Source: Bacillota bacterium
GTDB taxonomy: Bacteria > Bacillota > Clostridia > Peptostreptococcales > Anaerovoracaceae
Direction of reading: 5' to 3'
DNA: 64,000 nucleotides
Assembly: GCA_022793795.1 (NCBI GenBank)
Contig: JAAWDM010000051.1
Coordinates: 1 to 64,000 of the forward strand
Of the stretch, positions 8,177-16,192 are shown piece by piece. Below the pieces are notes generated by a model that did no database searches, was not told where the DNA came from, and worked only from the letters and a program-made list of their open reading frames with translations. Position 1 is the first letter of the stretch; each line of letters starts with the position of its first letter. Position numbers and translations under genes: made by a program.

Positions 8177-8974
8177 ATGATTCCAAAAAAAGAACGCCTT
8201 TTACGCATAAAAGAAAGATTGGCCGAGGAGGACTATGTTTCCAGTAAGGAACTGGCTGAGGACTTCAAAGTCAGCGAGGTAACAATTCGAAAGGACTTAT
8301 CGGAACTGGCTGATTTGAAACATATCGAAAGAACCTTTGGGGGAGCAGTTCTTTGTGACACAGCGGAACAAGAATTCTCGATAGATCACAAGAATATCCT
8401 TACCGCTTTTAGAAATATGCCCTCTCAAACACTTAAAAAATATAAGCTCTTAGCAGCAAAGGCTTTGGAGTTTGTAGAACCAGGCGATACCCTCTTTTTG
8501 GGTTCTGGCGTAACATGTTGTATCTTCGCAGAACTGTTACCAAAGAATTATAATTTATCGGTGGTCACCAATAACCTTTCTGCGCTTTCTAGTCTAATAG
8601 AGAAAAATATCAATGTGTTTCTTGTTGGCGGTGAAATCGCCACTGTTACAGGGAACGCATACTTTTCCAGTATCGCTGATCCAGGAGAGTATTTAAAATC
8701 GATTTGCGTCAATAAGGCATTTACAAGCTGCTATGGCATTGATACAAGTGCAGGCATCACGGTGGAATCTATTATCAGTTCCTATATTTTTAAGGCCCTC
8801 CCCAACATTCAGGAGGCGTGGCATATTATGGTTACACCAGAAAAAATCGGAAGAGTCGGTATGTATAAAATTTGTGCCATCGAAAACGCAGAAAGAATCA
8901 TTTACCTTGATATTCCTGAGTCTTTCCGGCAACATTGTTTGGAAAAAGGCGTTGCACTGACAAAAGCTGTATAA
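8177..8974 (+). CDS. DeoR-family transcriptional regulator
   Basis: A protein of 265 residues from the ATG at 8177; the in-frame TTG at 8165 is a possible longer start and neither has a strong ribosome site. The N-terminal winged helix-turn-helix (VSSKELAEDFKVSEVTIRKDLSEL) is the DeoR signature. The C-terminal sugar-phosphate sensor domain has GSGVTCCIFAELL and VVTNN, like the ISOCOT fold of DeoR proteins. It is divergent from the iolC-like operon with shared operator-like repeats, so it is the likely local regulator, released by a sugar phosphate of the pathway. Confidence 0.9.
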   Translation: MIPKKERLLRIKERLAEEDYVSSKELAEDFKVSEVTIRKDLSELADLKHIERTFGGAVLCDTAEQEFSIDHKNILTAFRNMPSQTLKKYKLLAAKALEFVEPGDTLFLGSGVTCCIFAELLPKNYNLSVVTNNLSALSSLIEKNINVFLVGGEIATVTGNAYFSSIADPGEYLKSICVNKAFTSCYGIDTSAGITVESIISSYIFKALPNIQEAWHIMVTPEKIGRVGMYKICAIENAERIIYLDIPESFRQHCLEKGVALTKAV

Positions 8975-8987
8975 CTTTTCAAAAACA

Positions 8988-9035
8988 TAAAAACCCCCGA
9001 ACCGCTTGCTTTCATGCAGTTCGGGGTTTTAACTT
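8988..9035. terminator. Bidirectional terminator between deoR and rpsR
   Basis: A GC-rich hairpin (CCCCGAAC at 8995-9002 with GTTCGGGG at 9019-9026) is flanked by A-rich sequence on the left and T-rich sequence on the right. It can end the plus-strand deoR transcript and the minus-strand rpsF-ssb-rpsR transcript. Confidence 0.85.
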
Positions 9036-9058
9036 CTTTATAGTCTTTTCACTGACAA

Positions 9059-9295
9059 TTAGTCTGCAACGTAAGGCAGTAATGCTACGATTCTTGCTCT
9101 CTTGATTGCAGTGGTCACTTCTCTCTGATGCATTGCACAAGTACCAGTGATTCTCTTCGGCAAAATCTTGCCTCTTTCAGTCACGTACTTTTTCAGCTTT
9201 TCTACATCTTTGTAGTCGATTCTTTCAGTCTTATCAGCGCAGAACTGGCATACTTTTTTTCTTCTCATGCCACCGCCACGTCTCTTATCCATCAT
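9059..9295 (-). CDS. rpsR: 30S ribosomal protein S18
   Basis: A 78-residue S18 from the ATG at 9295; AAGGAGA nine bases upstream favours it over the TTG at 9301. CQFC and GTCAMHQRE hold the Cys/His set of zinc-binding S18 forms, and the C-terminal [12 protein letters not shown] is the family signature. Last gene of the rpsF-ssb-rpsR operon, the usual bacterial order. S18 binds S6 on the 30S platform. Confidence 0.97.
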   Translation of the reverse strand: MMDKRRGGGMRRKKVCQFCADKTERIDYKDVEKLKKYVTERGKILPKRITGTCAMHQREVTTAIKRARIVALLPYVAD

Positions 9296-9316
9296 GGTCA
9301 ATATCTCCTTTCTGCT

Positions 9317-9427
9317 CGCTTCGCTCGCAGAGCCTTCGCCGAAAGCAGAGCTTCCGACTCACGCATCTTCACGCGTACGAAACGTCTTGATGTTTGGCGC
9401 TTCGCTCGCAGAGCCTTCGCCGAAAGC
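9317..9427. repeat. 30-bp perfect direct repeat in the ssb-rpsR spacer
   Basis: Two identical 30-bp copies at 9317-9346 and 9398-9427 (81 bp apart). A second, 11-bp repeat (CGAAACGTCTT) occurs at 9378-9388 and at 9427-9437, just after copy 2. On the minus strand each copy can fold into an imperfect stem-loop (CGCTT with AAGCG arms). The 160-bp spacer is unusually long for this operon. No reading frame is apparent. Confidence 0.85.
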
Positions 9428-9455
9428 GAAACGTCTTAGATTTTCAATGAATTAT

Positions 9456-9887
9456 TTAGAATGGGATGTCTTCGTCAATGGCCGAAAATCCTTCTGGCGC
9501 TGCATCCACACTGGCCCCTGGTGCAGAAGGTCTATAATTCTGCTGCGGTCTTTCGCCTCTTTCGTTTCGGTCGCCCCATTCTAAAAATTCTACTCTGTCT
9601 GCAACGACATCTGTGGTGTAAACGGTTGCACCGTCCTTGTTGGTATAGCTACCGGTCTGGATTCTTCCTTGAACACCGACCAGTCGCCCCTTTGCAAGAA
9701 ATCTTTCACAGTTTTCTGCCTGTTTTCCAAATACAGTGACCCGCGGAAAATCGGTCTGTTTCTCTGCACCGGCTCTTACCGGTCTGTCGATGGCAACGGT
9801 AAAAGTTGCAACCGCCATTTGAGTTCCAGCCGTATAGCGGATTTCAGGATCTCTTGTCAATCTTCCAATTAGCACAACACTGTTCAT
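9456..9887 (-). CDS. ssb: Single-stranded DNA-binding protein
   Basis: A 143-residue SSB. The OB fold starts with the canonical MNSVVLIGRLTRDPEIRYT and includes FPRVTVFGKQAENCERFLAKGRLVGVQGR. A glycine/proline/asparagine-rich linker follows, and the protein ends in the acidic tip DEDIPF that recruits replication and repair partners. Located between rpsF and rpsR as in most bacteria, it is the main replicative SSB. It starts 14 bp after the rpsF stop. Confidence 0.98.
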   Translation of the reverse strand: MNSVVLIGRLTRDPEIRYTAGTQMAVATFTVAIDRPVRAGAEKQTDFPRVTVFGKQAENCERFLAKGRLVGVQGRIQTGSYTNKDGATVYTTDVVADRVEFLEWGDRNERGERPQQNYRPSAPGASVDAAPEGFSAIDEDIPF

Positions 9888-9901
9888 ATCACACCTCGTT
9901 C

Positions 9902-10189
9902 CTATTTCTCATCCTTGTTGATGATGATGTGTCTCATTACATTGTCAGAAATTCTAAGTCTTCTGTCAAGTTCTTTTGGTAATGTCGGATTGCCCTGGAA
10001 TTCTACTACAACATAGTATCCCTCTTCCTTCTTCTCGATTGGATAGGCAAGTTTCTTCATTCCCAAAACTTCTACTTTTCCAACTTCTCCATCTGCAGCA
10101 ATGATAGACTGAACGGTCTCAACTGTTGCATCCTTCTTTTCATCTTCTAAAGTAGGATTGATAATGAACATAACTTCATAATTTGTCAT
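9902..10189 (-). CDS. rpsF: 30S ribosomal protein S6
   Basis: A 95-residue protein from ATG 10189, which has GGGAGGTG at proper distance; a GTG nine bases upstream overlaps that ribosome site and is unlikely. MTNYEVMFIINPTL, KKLAYPIEKKEEGYYVVVEF and the RLRISDNVMRHIII segment are typical of S6. First gene of the S6-SSB-S18 operon, with its own promoter and a leader hairpin. Confidence 0.97.
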   Translation of the reverse strand: MTNYEVMFIINPTLEDEKKDATVETVQSIIAADGEVGKVEVLGMKKLAYPIEKKEEGYYVVVEFQGNPTLPKELDRRLRISDNVMRHIIINKDEK

Positions 10190-10216
10190 TTGTTTCACCT
10201 CCCTATGGACTATATG

Positions 10217-10236
10217 GCGACAGGTTCTCCTGTCGC
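10217..10236 (-). promoter_or_regulatory. Leader hairpin upstream of rpsF
   Basis: A perfect 8-bp stem (GCGACAGG/CCTGTCGC) with a 4-base loop sits in the 5' leader of the S6 mRNA, about 27 bases before the start codon. S6:S18 complexes regulate many rpsF operons through a leader stem-loop. The CCG bulge of that known motif is not evident here, so this is only a candidate autoregulatory site. Confidence 0.5.
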
Positions 10237-10268
10237 AGAGAATTGCACAGAAAATTCCATGCCTAATT

Positions 10269-10296
10269 ATTATACTATATTCTTCAAGAAATGCAA
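10269..10296 (-). promoter_or_regulatory. rpsF operon promoter
   Basis: On the minus strand, -35 TTGCAT (10296-10291), a 16-bp spacer and -10 TATAAT (10274-10269). It starts just after the stop of the upstream lipoprotein gene and about 80 bp before rpsF. Confidence 0.75.
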
Positions 10297-10299
10297 GAA

Positions 10300-11373
10300 C
10301 TATTTTGCTACGCCCTTTTCCAAAAGAAAATCAAATACTCGGTCGTATAGCAAAGAAATCATGATGCCGCTCTGTTTGGCGTACTCCTCGATAGTCATGG
10401 AATACTGGGTCTTAAATTCTTTCTCCGTCATTTCATTTTCTTTCAGTACATCGTCCAAGTAGGACTGTTTTTCCTCATTGGAAAGCTCCAGATTGTTTTC
10501 CCTGGCAATGGCGTAAAGAACCATTTCTTCCTTTACAGCCTTTTCTGCGCTTTCTTTCATTTCCGCATTGAAATCTTCTTCTGTGGTATTTAAAACTGAT
10601 TCCAATGCAGTCTCAAAAGTCATACCATACTGACTGCAGAGAGATTTGAAATTCTCTGTCAACTCCTGTTGCTTTTCGCCAACCTCCTTTTCTGGATACT
10701 TGATCACTTCAGAAGCTTCTAGCACCTTATCCCAGATTTCCTCACCGGCATTATACTCAGCAGTTTCTAGCTTATCTGCATATAAATTGGCCTCCAAGTC
10801 CTCCTTGTACGCCTGTACTGTCTCAAAGCCCAGATTTTTTGTCACAAAAGTATCGTTAAGTTCTGGCAATTTAACATCAAAAAGTTTGCTTACCGTAATG
10901 TCAAACATGGCCTCCTTGCCAGCCATTTCGCTGGAAAGCTCATAATCGTCTGGAAATTTGGTCTCTACCTCAAACTGGTCTCCTACATTTTTTCCCACCA
11001 GGGCCTTATCAATATCCTCAAGAACCTGGCCTTTTCCCACCTGAATGGTGTAATCTTGGGACTGACCGTTGCCGACCTTCTCTCCTTCCACTTCAAGTTC
11101 ATAGTGGATGCTCACATAATCGTTCTTTTTAATTTTACCCTCTGTCAGTTCCTTCTGGTCGCTGTATTTCTGCAGAACCTTTTCAATCTCTGTCTGGATT
11201 TCCTCATCGGTAACTTCCACTTGATAAGCAGTATATTCAATTCCCGTATAATTGCCAACCTTAACATAGTCGGTTAAGTCATAGTCATATACGGCTTCAT
11301 CCTTGCTGCATCCTGCTAAAACCATGGCCATTGTTAAAGTACAAATCAATGATCCTGCTATATGTCTTTTCAT
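10300..11373 (-). CDS. Trigger-factor-like peptidyl-prolyl isomerase lipoprotein
   Basis: A protein of 357 residues from ATG 11373 (an upstream in-frame ATG at 11394 would add residues before the signal peptide). The N-terminus is a lipoprotein signal ending in LAGC. Then comes an FKBP-type domain (KKNDYVSIHYELEVEGEKV, QVGKGQVLEDIDKALVGKNVGDQ, FPDDY) and a long helical C-terminal domain like that of trigger factor. The ribosome-binding N-terminal domain of cytosolic trigger factor is absent. It is probably an extracytoplasmic folding factor anchored to the membrane outer face. Family assignment is firm; client proteins are unknown. Confidence 0.87.
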   Translation of the reverse strand: MKRHIAGSLICTLTMAMVLAGCSKDEAVYDYDLTDYVKVGNYTGIEYTAYQVEVTDEEIQTEIEKVLQKYSDQKELTEGKIKKNDYVSIHYELEVEGEKVGNGQSQDYTIQVGKGQVLEDIDKALVGKNVGDQFEVETKFPDDYELSSEMAGKEAMFDITVSKLFDVKLPELNDTFVTKNLGFETVQAYKEDLEANLYADKLETAEYNAGEEIWDKVLEASEVIKYPEKEVGEKQQELTENFKSLCSQYGMTFETALESVLNTTEEDFNAEMKESAEKAVKEEMVLYAIARENNLELSNEEKQSYLDDVLKENEMTEKEFKTQYSMTIEEYAKQSGIMISLLYDRVFDFLLEKGVAK

Positions 11374-11513
11374 AATTCCATCCCGCGCCCGCATGTCCTT
11401 TGCTCTTCAAACTCCATATGTGGGCAGCGTTCCTCCTTTAGGCTTTGCTTCTGTTCTTATTTTATCTCACTTTTGTGTTATATTCAAGGTGATTCGGCTA
11501 TCGCCGCCTGAAA

Positions 11514-12446
11514 TTACTTCCACAGCTTATCTGGGTACTCGCCTTTATCCTTCATGGATTGCAATGCGTCTACTACGCTCTGTTTATCCTCTTTATATGT
11601 AACGCCGTACCATCTGTCCATGGATTTCAGAACTTTCACGTCCGCCTTATTTTCATGAATCAACTGGTCTACCACTCCCGGAAGAAAATATTCCCCTTTC
11701 ATAGGATTTTCCTTCAATGTTCCGTCCAAAAACGCAGGGAATCTATTTTCCATCTCTCTCAGCATGGAGGGTGTAAATCCCCAGAAATTCATGGATACGG
11801 TGGCGCCTCTCTCAAGTTCTTCCCATCGACCATTCTCTTCATAGACGATTTTATCGTCTTGCCACTGAATCTTGGTTCGTTCCGTAATTTCAGTGAGCAG
11901 CCCTTCCGGCGATGTTTTGCAGACGCCACGGGAAACAAAGCCGTTTTCAGTTAAAGTGTTTTCCAGCTGATAGCCTACCATGCAGTAGTGATATTTTGCA
12001 CCGTCCGTTTCCTGCCAGTCATCCTCAGCTTTTTCTAAAAATTCATAGATGCTCTGAAACGCTCCAGGGCCATAATAATCGTCGGCATTAATGACCGCAA
12101 TGGGACCGTCTACCAATTTCCTGGCTGCCAGCACTGCATGAGCCGTTCCCCAAGGCTTCACCCGTCCCTCCGGCACATGGTAGCCCTTAGGCAAATCGGA
12201 AAGTTCCTGGTAGGCATACTGGATTTCCATATATTTTCCCGCTCTATCGTCGATTAACCCTCGAAAATCCTGTTCGTTTTCCCGTTTAATGACAAACACC
12301 GCTTTTTTAAATCCTGCCATCATAGCGTCATACAGTGAAAAATCTAAAATAATTTCACCGCCGTTTCCAACCGGCTCAATCTGTTTCAAACCGCCAAACC
12401 GGCTACCCATTCCGGCTGCCATAATCACTAACGTAGGCTCTTTCAT
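11514..12446 (-). CDS. Sugar nucleotidyltransferase family protein
   Basis: A 310-residue protein with the nucleotidyltransferase start LVIMAAGMGSRFGGLKQ (GxGxR-type nucleotide loop) and VINADDYYGPGAF, the second Asp-containing motif of NTP-sugar transferases. Between them, KPWGTAHAVLAA matches the base-recognition segment of glucose-1-phosphate thymidylyl- or uridylyltransferases. No partner sugar genes are adjacent, so the sugar phosphate is unknown. It is separated from the upstream DUF2148 gene by a divergent intergenic region. Confidence 0.85.
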   Translation of the reverse strand: MKEPTLVIMAAGMGSRFGGLKQIEPVGNGGEIILDFSLYDAMMAGFKKAVFVIKRENEQDFRGLIDDRAGKYMEIQYAYQELSDLPKGYHVPEGRVKPWGTAHAVLAARKLVDGPIAVINADDYYGPGAFQSIYEFLEKAEDDWQETDGAKYHYCMVGYQLENTLTENGFVSRGVCKTSPEGLLTEITERTKIQWQDDKIVYEENGRWEELERGATVSMNFWGFTPSMLREMENRFPAFLDGTLKENPMKGEYFLPGVVDQLIHENKADVKVLKSMDRWYGVTYKEDKQSVVDALQSMKDKGEYPDKLWK

Positions 12447-12610
12447 ATCTATCGATTCCTTTCCCGCCTTTGGCTCTTTTCCTTTAGGCTATATTTTAAC
12501 ACATTTTCATGAACTTTGCAAAACAGCTGCAAAAATCATAACCACTCTTCTTAAGGATATGGTAAAATACTAGGTATAAAAAAATTTTTAATGAGAATAG
12601 GAGCATAACC

Positions 12611-13159
12611 ATGATAAAAACCATGAAAGATGCAGAAAGAGACGCGGTTCTGCATGTTGCGGATTTGATGGTAGCCGCCGCAAAGACAGCGCCAAAGGGC
12701 AGCGGCAGAGATACCATAGAGGCCTGCGTCCTCACTGGAGAGGATAAAGACAAACTGGCCGATGCCATGCGTAAACTGGGACAAAAGTTTAATGAGGAAT
12801 TTATCATACGGGATGCAGGAAATGTAGATGGTAGTCATTGCGTGGTCATCATCGGCTGCCGCAGTACGCCTTTTGGTCTTAATAACTGCCATATGTGCGG
12901 TTTTGAAAACTGTGGGGAAATGAAAAAGGCTGGCACTAACTGCGTGTTTAATGTGACTGACCTGGGTATTGCCGTTGGTTCCGCCATATCAGTTGCTGCA
13001 GATCATCGCATTGACAACCGGGTATTATACTCCGCGGGAAAGGGCGCCATTGAAATGGGCTGTCTCTCCAAGGATGTAAAAATCTGCTATGGTGTTCCTC
13101 TGGGCGCTGCATCCAAGAGCATCTATTTCGACAGAGGGCCAGGCTCCGTATTGTTTTAA
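12611..13159 (+). CDS. DUF2148 ferredoxin-like domain protein
   Basis: A 182-residue protein with a Cys cluster CHMCGFENCGEMKKAGTNC near residues 95-115, which could bind an iron-sulfur cluster, and a Gly/Ala-rich C-terminus (GAIEMGCLSKDVKICYGVPLGAASKSIYFDR). This is the pattern of the DUF2148 family found in anaerobes; function is not established. Its last 4 bp overlap, tail to tail, the end of the PAP2 gene on the other strand. Confidence 0.85.
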   Translation: MIKTMKDAERDAVLHVADLMVAAAKTAPKGSGRDTIEACVLTGEDKDKLADAMRKLGQKFNEEFIIRDAGNVDGSHCVVIIGCRSTPFGLNNCHMCGFENCGEMKKAGTNCVFNVTDLGIAVGSAISVAADHRIDNRVLYSAGKGAIEMGCLSKDVKICYGVPLGAASKSIYFDRGPGSVLF

Positions 13160-13797
13160 CGGTTCTGGCGCTTTTCTAAATTCTTCAATATGCAAATTGC
13201 TAAAATCAGCACAATATCACCGATGCACCATCCAGTGAGCACATCGGTTGGCCAATGGACGCCTACATAGATTCTGCTAGGCCCGATAAATATGGCTAAA
13301 AATAGGCATATCCCCGACAAAATCCTGCGAAGATACGGGTTCTTACAATGGTTCTGAATCAAATAAAATAGCAATCCATATACAATAACAGAAGTGACGG
13401 AATGACCGCTGGGAAAGGAATAACCTCCCTGGGTCACCAGGTGAAGGGATACATCGGGCCTTGCTCTGAAAAATATATGCTTTAAAGGCTTATAGATCAT
13501 AAGGCCGGTAGCCGCTGCCAGGGAAACCGGTAGTCCATAGGTTTTTCTGTTTGGCAGCAGCAAAAGGACTGCACAGAGGGCCACGATGGTGGTCGGGTCG
13601 CACAGATGGGTAATCAGCTTTACCGGTATATTTAGCCAGTCGGTCCTTAAATCAAAAAACCAAGACTGCACCGTCAAATCAATAGGTAAAGGAGCCAAAT
13701 CATAACGAGCCCCCACCTGATAGCACAAAAAAACAACTGCCGTAAGAAGCGCTGCTGCCAAGGTACAGGCAGCAGCCCCATATCCCTTTTTCATCAT
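13156..13797 (-). CDS. PAP2-family membrane phosphatase
   Basis: A 213-residue membrane protein with five to six helices and all three PAP2 motifs: KHIFFRARP, FPSGH and SRIYVGVHWPTD (catalytic His in PSGH and HWPTD). Enzymes of this type dephosphorylate phosphatidic acid, phosphatidylglycerophosphate or undecaprenyl pyrophosphate on the outer face of the membrane. The ribosome site GAGGGGG supports the start at 13797. The divergent plsC neighbour suggests a lipid role; which lipid is not determinable here. Confidence 0.92.
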   Translation of the reverse strand: MMKKGYGAAACTLAAALLTAVVFLCYQVGARYDLAPLPIDLTVQSWFFDLRTDWLNIPVKLITHLCDPTTIVALCAVLLLLPNRKTYGLPVSLAAATGLMIYKPLKHIFFRARPDVSLHLVTQGGYSFPSGHSVTSVIVYGLLFYLIQNHCKNPYLRRILSGICLFLAIFIGPSRIYVGVHWPTDVLTGWCIGDIVLILAICILKNLEKRQNR

Positions 13798-14028
13798 AAA
13801 ATCTTCCCCCTCTTTGACTATATTCTTCCATTCAGTATACCAATAAGCCTTGGTGATGTCAGCAATAATTTATGAAAATGAAAGGAGTTTTTTCATTCTT
13901 ATTTAGATAATGATGGGTAGAAATCCAGATTTATATAGAAACTATCTTCCATTTTGTGTTACAATATTGATATGTAGTTTATCGGCGCAGCGTTTTTCAG
14001 CAGGCTGTGGTAAAGGAGGTTTATAAAC

Positions 14029-14772
14029 ATGAAGATTATCCCCAATCTTCCAGGTCTTACGGTGCTTCTTAAGGCCCTTGGGAGGGTAAAAAAATATATA
14101 AAGCCCATTGAACAAAACAGAGCCGCAGGTAACTTTGAAGAAGAGCGTAAACTCATTCTCGAAGCCTGTCAAATCTTTGCTGCTGACGTATCTAAGGGGC
14201 TTGACATTAAATATAATGTGATTCATCCAGAAAATCTGCCAAAGGAGGGACCGGTGGTCTTTATCAGCAATCATCAATCCTATGCAGATATTCTAACATT
14301 CCTTTATGTGATTAAAAATCACCAGATTGGATTCATTGCCAAAGATGAGCTGAAAAAGGCCCCTTTCATCGGAAACTGGATTTTGAGAATCCGCGGACTT
14401 TTCATGGAAAGGGGAGATGTGCGCTCCTCTCTGGTCACCATTAACGAAGGAGCCCGTTACCTAAAGGATGGATTTTCTCTTGTCATATTTCCAGAGGGCA
14501 CCAGGAGCCAGAGAAAAGAAATGGCAGAATTTAAGCCAGGCAGTCTAAAACTAGCCACCAAGGCCCGGGTTCCCATCATACCTATTACCATAGACGGAAG
14601 CTACCATGTATTTGAAGAACGGGGCGCTATGACCAAGGGGCAGACCGTGGACTTCATGGTTCATCCAGCCATTGACACTGCCTCCTTAGACAGAAAACAG
14701 CTTGGAGACCTGCCGGAGCAGGTAGAAGAAACCATCCGTCAGGGACTTGCAACTTTGCAAAGGAACCAATAA
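14029..14772 (+). CDS. plsC: 1-acyl-glycerol-3-phosphate acyltransferase
   Basis: A 247-residue PlsC-family enzyme. The catalytic NHxxxxD motif is NHQSYAD (about residues 83-89), followed by FMERGDVRSS, FPEGTRSQ and the VPIIPITIDGSY block of the lysophosphatidate acyltransferase family. A strong AAAGGAGG ribosome site precedes the ATG. It would add the second acyl chain in phosphatidic acid synthesis at the inner membrane face. The ~60-residue N-terminal extension before the HxxxxD block is not a clear membrane anchor. Confidence 0.93.
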   Translation: MKIIPNLPGLTVLLKALGRVKKYIKPIEQNRAAGNFEEERKLILEACQIFAADVSKGLDIKYNVIHPENLPKEGPVVFISNHQSYADILTFLYVIKNHQIGFIAKDELKKAPFIGNWILRIRGLFMERGDVRSSLVTINEGARYLKDGFSLVIFPEGTRSQRKEMAEFKPGSLKLATKARVPIIPITIDGSYHVFEERGAMTKGQTVDFMVHPAIDTASLDRKQLGDLPEQVEETIRQGLATLQRNQ

Positions 14773-14809
14773 GACAAATCATCTCCGGCAAATCGTCGGT
14801 TTCACAAAG

Positions 14810-14865
14810 AAGGAGCTGTCGCACAGCCTACTGAAAAGTTGACCAGAGCGACAACTCCTTTTTTA
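14810..14865 (+). terminator. Terminator after plsC
   Basis: A 13-bp stem with one mismatch (14810-14822 with 14848-14860, about 25-base loop) followed by a T run at 14859-14864. Confidence 0.8.
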
Positions 14866-15183
14866 TGAGTTTTCTGGATTTTTTCACTTTTATAATGAAC
14901 CATTATTTTTAACTTAATTCCTTCTTTTAAGAAAAATAAGTATAAAAATTTCAACTCCAACATGGATTCATGCCCTTCATATGGCTAAAATTCACTACAA
15001 ACCGTCTATTTTCAGGCTCTAATACCGAATCTTTCCTAACCAATTATACTCATTTTCTCAAAAAGCCGATTTTCGGTTAAGCTTTCACAATTTCGTTATA
15101 CCCCAAAAATCAAAAAGTTCCATATAAGTTAAATATTTACGGAATCCCCATTAAAAAGGAAAGGCTTCACCCCAACGGTCATT
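14866..15183. other. AT-rich intergenic stretch without recognisable gene
   Basis: About 320 bp of AT-rich sequence between the plsC terminator and the 3' end of trpS. I see no plausible reading frame with a ribosome site, no tRNA, and only short weak palindromes (around 15064). No good terminator for the minus-strand trpS transcript was found in it. Confidence 0.6.
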
Positions 15184-16170
15184 TTATCTTCCAAGACCCA
15201 ATCCAAAGTTTTTCTTTACCCTGGCCATGGTCTTTTGGGCGATGGCATCGGCACGCTGAGCGCCCTCCTTTAAGATGTCCATGAGTTCATCGGAGTGACG
15301 AATCTCCTCATACCGAGCTTTAATTGGAGCCAGCGCTTCTACTGTCACTTCCACCAAATCCTTCTTGAAGTCACCATAACCTTTGCCTGCATACTGGGCC
15401 TCCAGCTTTTCCACACTTTTGTCGGCCAGAACGCTGTAAATATTTAAAAGGTTGCTGATTCCCGGCTTATTTTCCACGTCAAAGCGAATGATTCCTTCCG
15501 AATCGGTGGTGGCCTTCATGATGGACTTCTTAATCTTAGAAGGCTCATCCAGAAGAGAAATGCGAGAGTGAATATTCTCTGCACTCTTGCTCATCTTTTT
15601 GGTAGGGTCATCTAAGGCCATGATGCGAGCGCCCTCCTTTAAGAAGCGGCCGTCAGGAATGACGAAGGTCTTTTCATATTTATTGTTGATACGGGTAGCC
15701 AAATCCCTGCATATTTCGATGTGCTGTTTCTGGTCGTTTCCCACCGGAACCACATCCGTATCGTACAGTAAAATATCTGCCGCCATGAGAATCGGATAGG
15801 TGAAAAGCCCTGTTGGCGCCGACTCTTTATTTTTGCTCTTGTCCTTAAATTGTGTCATTCTCGACAATTCTCCTGTGTAGGAGTTACAGGTAAGTACCCA
15901 GGATAATTCCGCATGACCGGACACGTCGGATTGGACGAAAACGATGGACTTTTTAGGGTCTATTCCTACTGCCAAGTAGAGAGCCGCCACATCCAAAGTA
16001 TGTTCTCTTAATGTTTTCGGGTCCTGAGGCACGGTGATGGCATGCATATCTACAATACAGTAGATACATTCATTGTCATCCTGCAATTCTACAAATTGTT
16101 TCAATGCGCCCAGATAATTACCCAGGTGAATGTTTCCTGTGGGCTGTACACCAGAAAATACACGTTTCAT
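15184..16170 (-). CDS. trpS: Tryptophan--tRNA ligase
   Basis: A 328-residue class I synthetase of usual bacterial length. The HIGH-equivalent is TGNIHLGNY near the N-terminus and the KMSKS loop is KKMSKS near residue 193. It charges tRNA-Trp. No T-box leader can exist here because the sigma-factor gene ends only 22 bp upstream, so expression probably comes with that gene cluster or from an internal promoter. Confidence 0.97.
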   Translation of the reverse strand: MKRVFSGVQPTGNIHLGNYLGALKQFVELQDDNECIYCIVDMHAITVPQDPKTLREHTLDVAALYLAVGIDPKKSIVFVQSDVSGHAELSWVLTCNSYTGELSRMTQFKDKSKNKESAPTGLFTYPILMAADILLYDTDVVPVGNDQKQHIEICRDLATRINNKYEKTFVIPDGRFLKEGARIMALDDPTKKMSKSAENIHSRISLLDEPSKIKKSIMKATTDSEGIIRFDVENKPGISNLLNIYSVLADKSVEKLEAQYAGKGYGDFKKDLVEVTVEALAPIKARYEEIRHSDELMDILKEGAQRADAIAQKTMARVKKNFGLGLGR

Positions 16171-16192
16171 AAGTTTCTTACCTTCTTTCTAT

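Noticed and set aside
8014-8208. 64-codon minus-strand frame across the iolC-deoR gap
   Set aside because: It runs through both promoters and the operator repeats and has no ribosome site.
9128-9584. Plus-strand frames of about 100 codons over rpsR-ssb
   Set aside because: Their Ala/Glu-rich repeats come from the 30-bp DNA repeat; minus-strand ribosomal operon genes explain the region.
14866-15183. Possible small RNA or T-box in the gap near trpS
   Set aside because: It is downstream, not upstream, of trpS and shows no stable conserved-looking structure.
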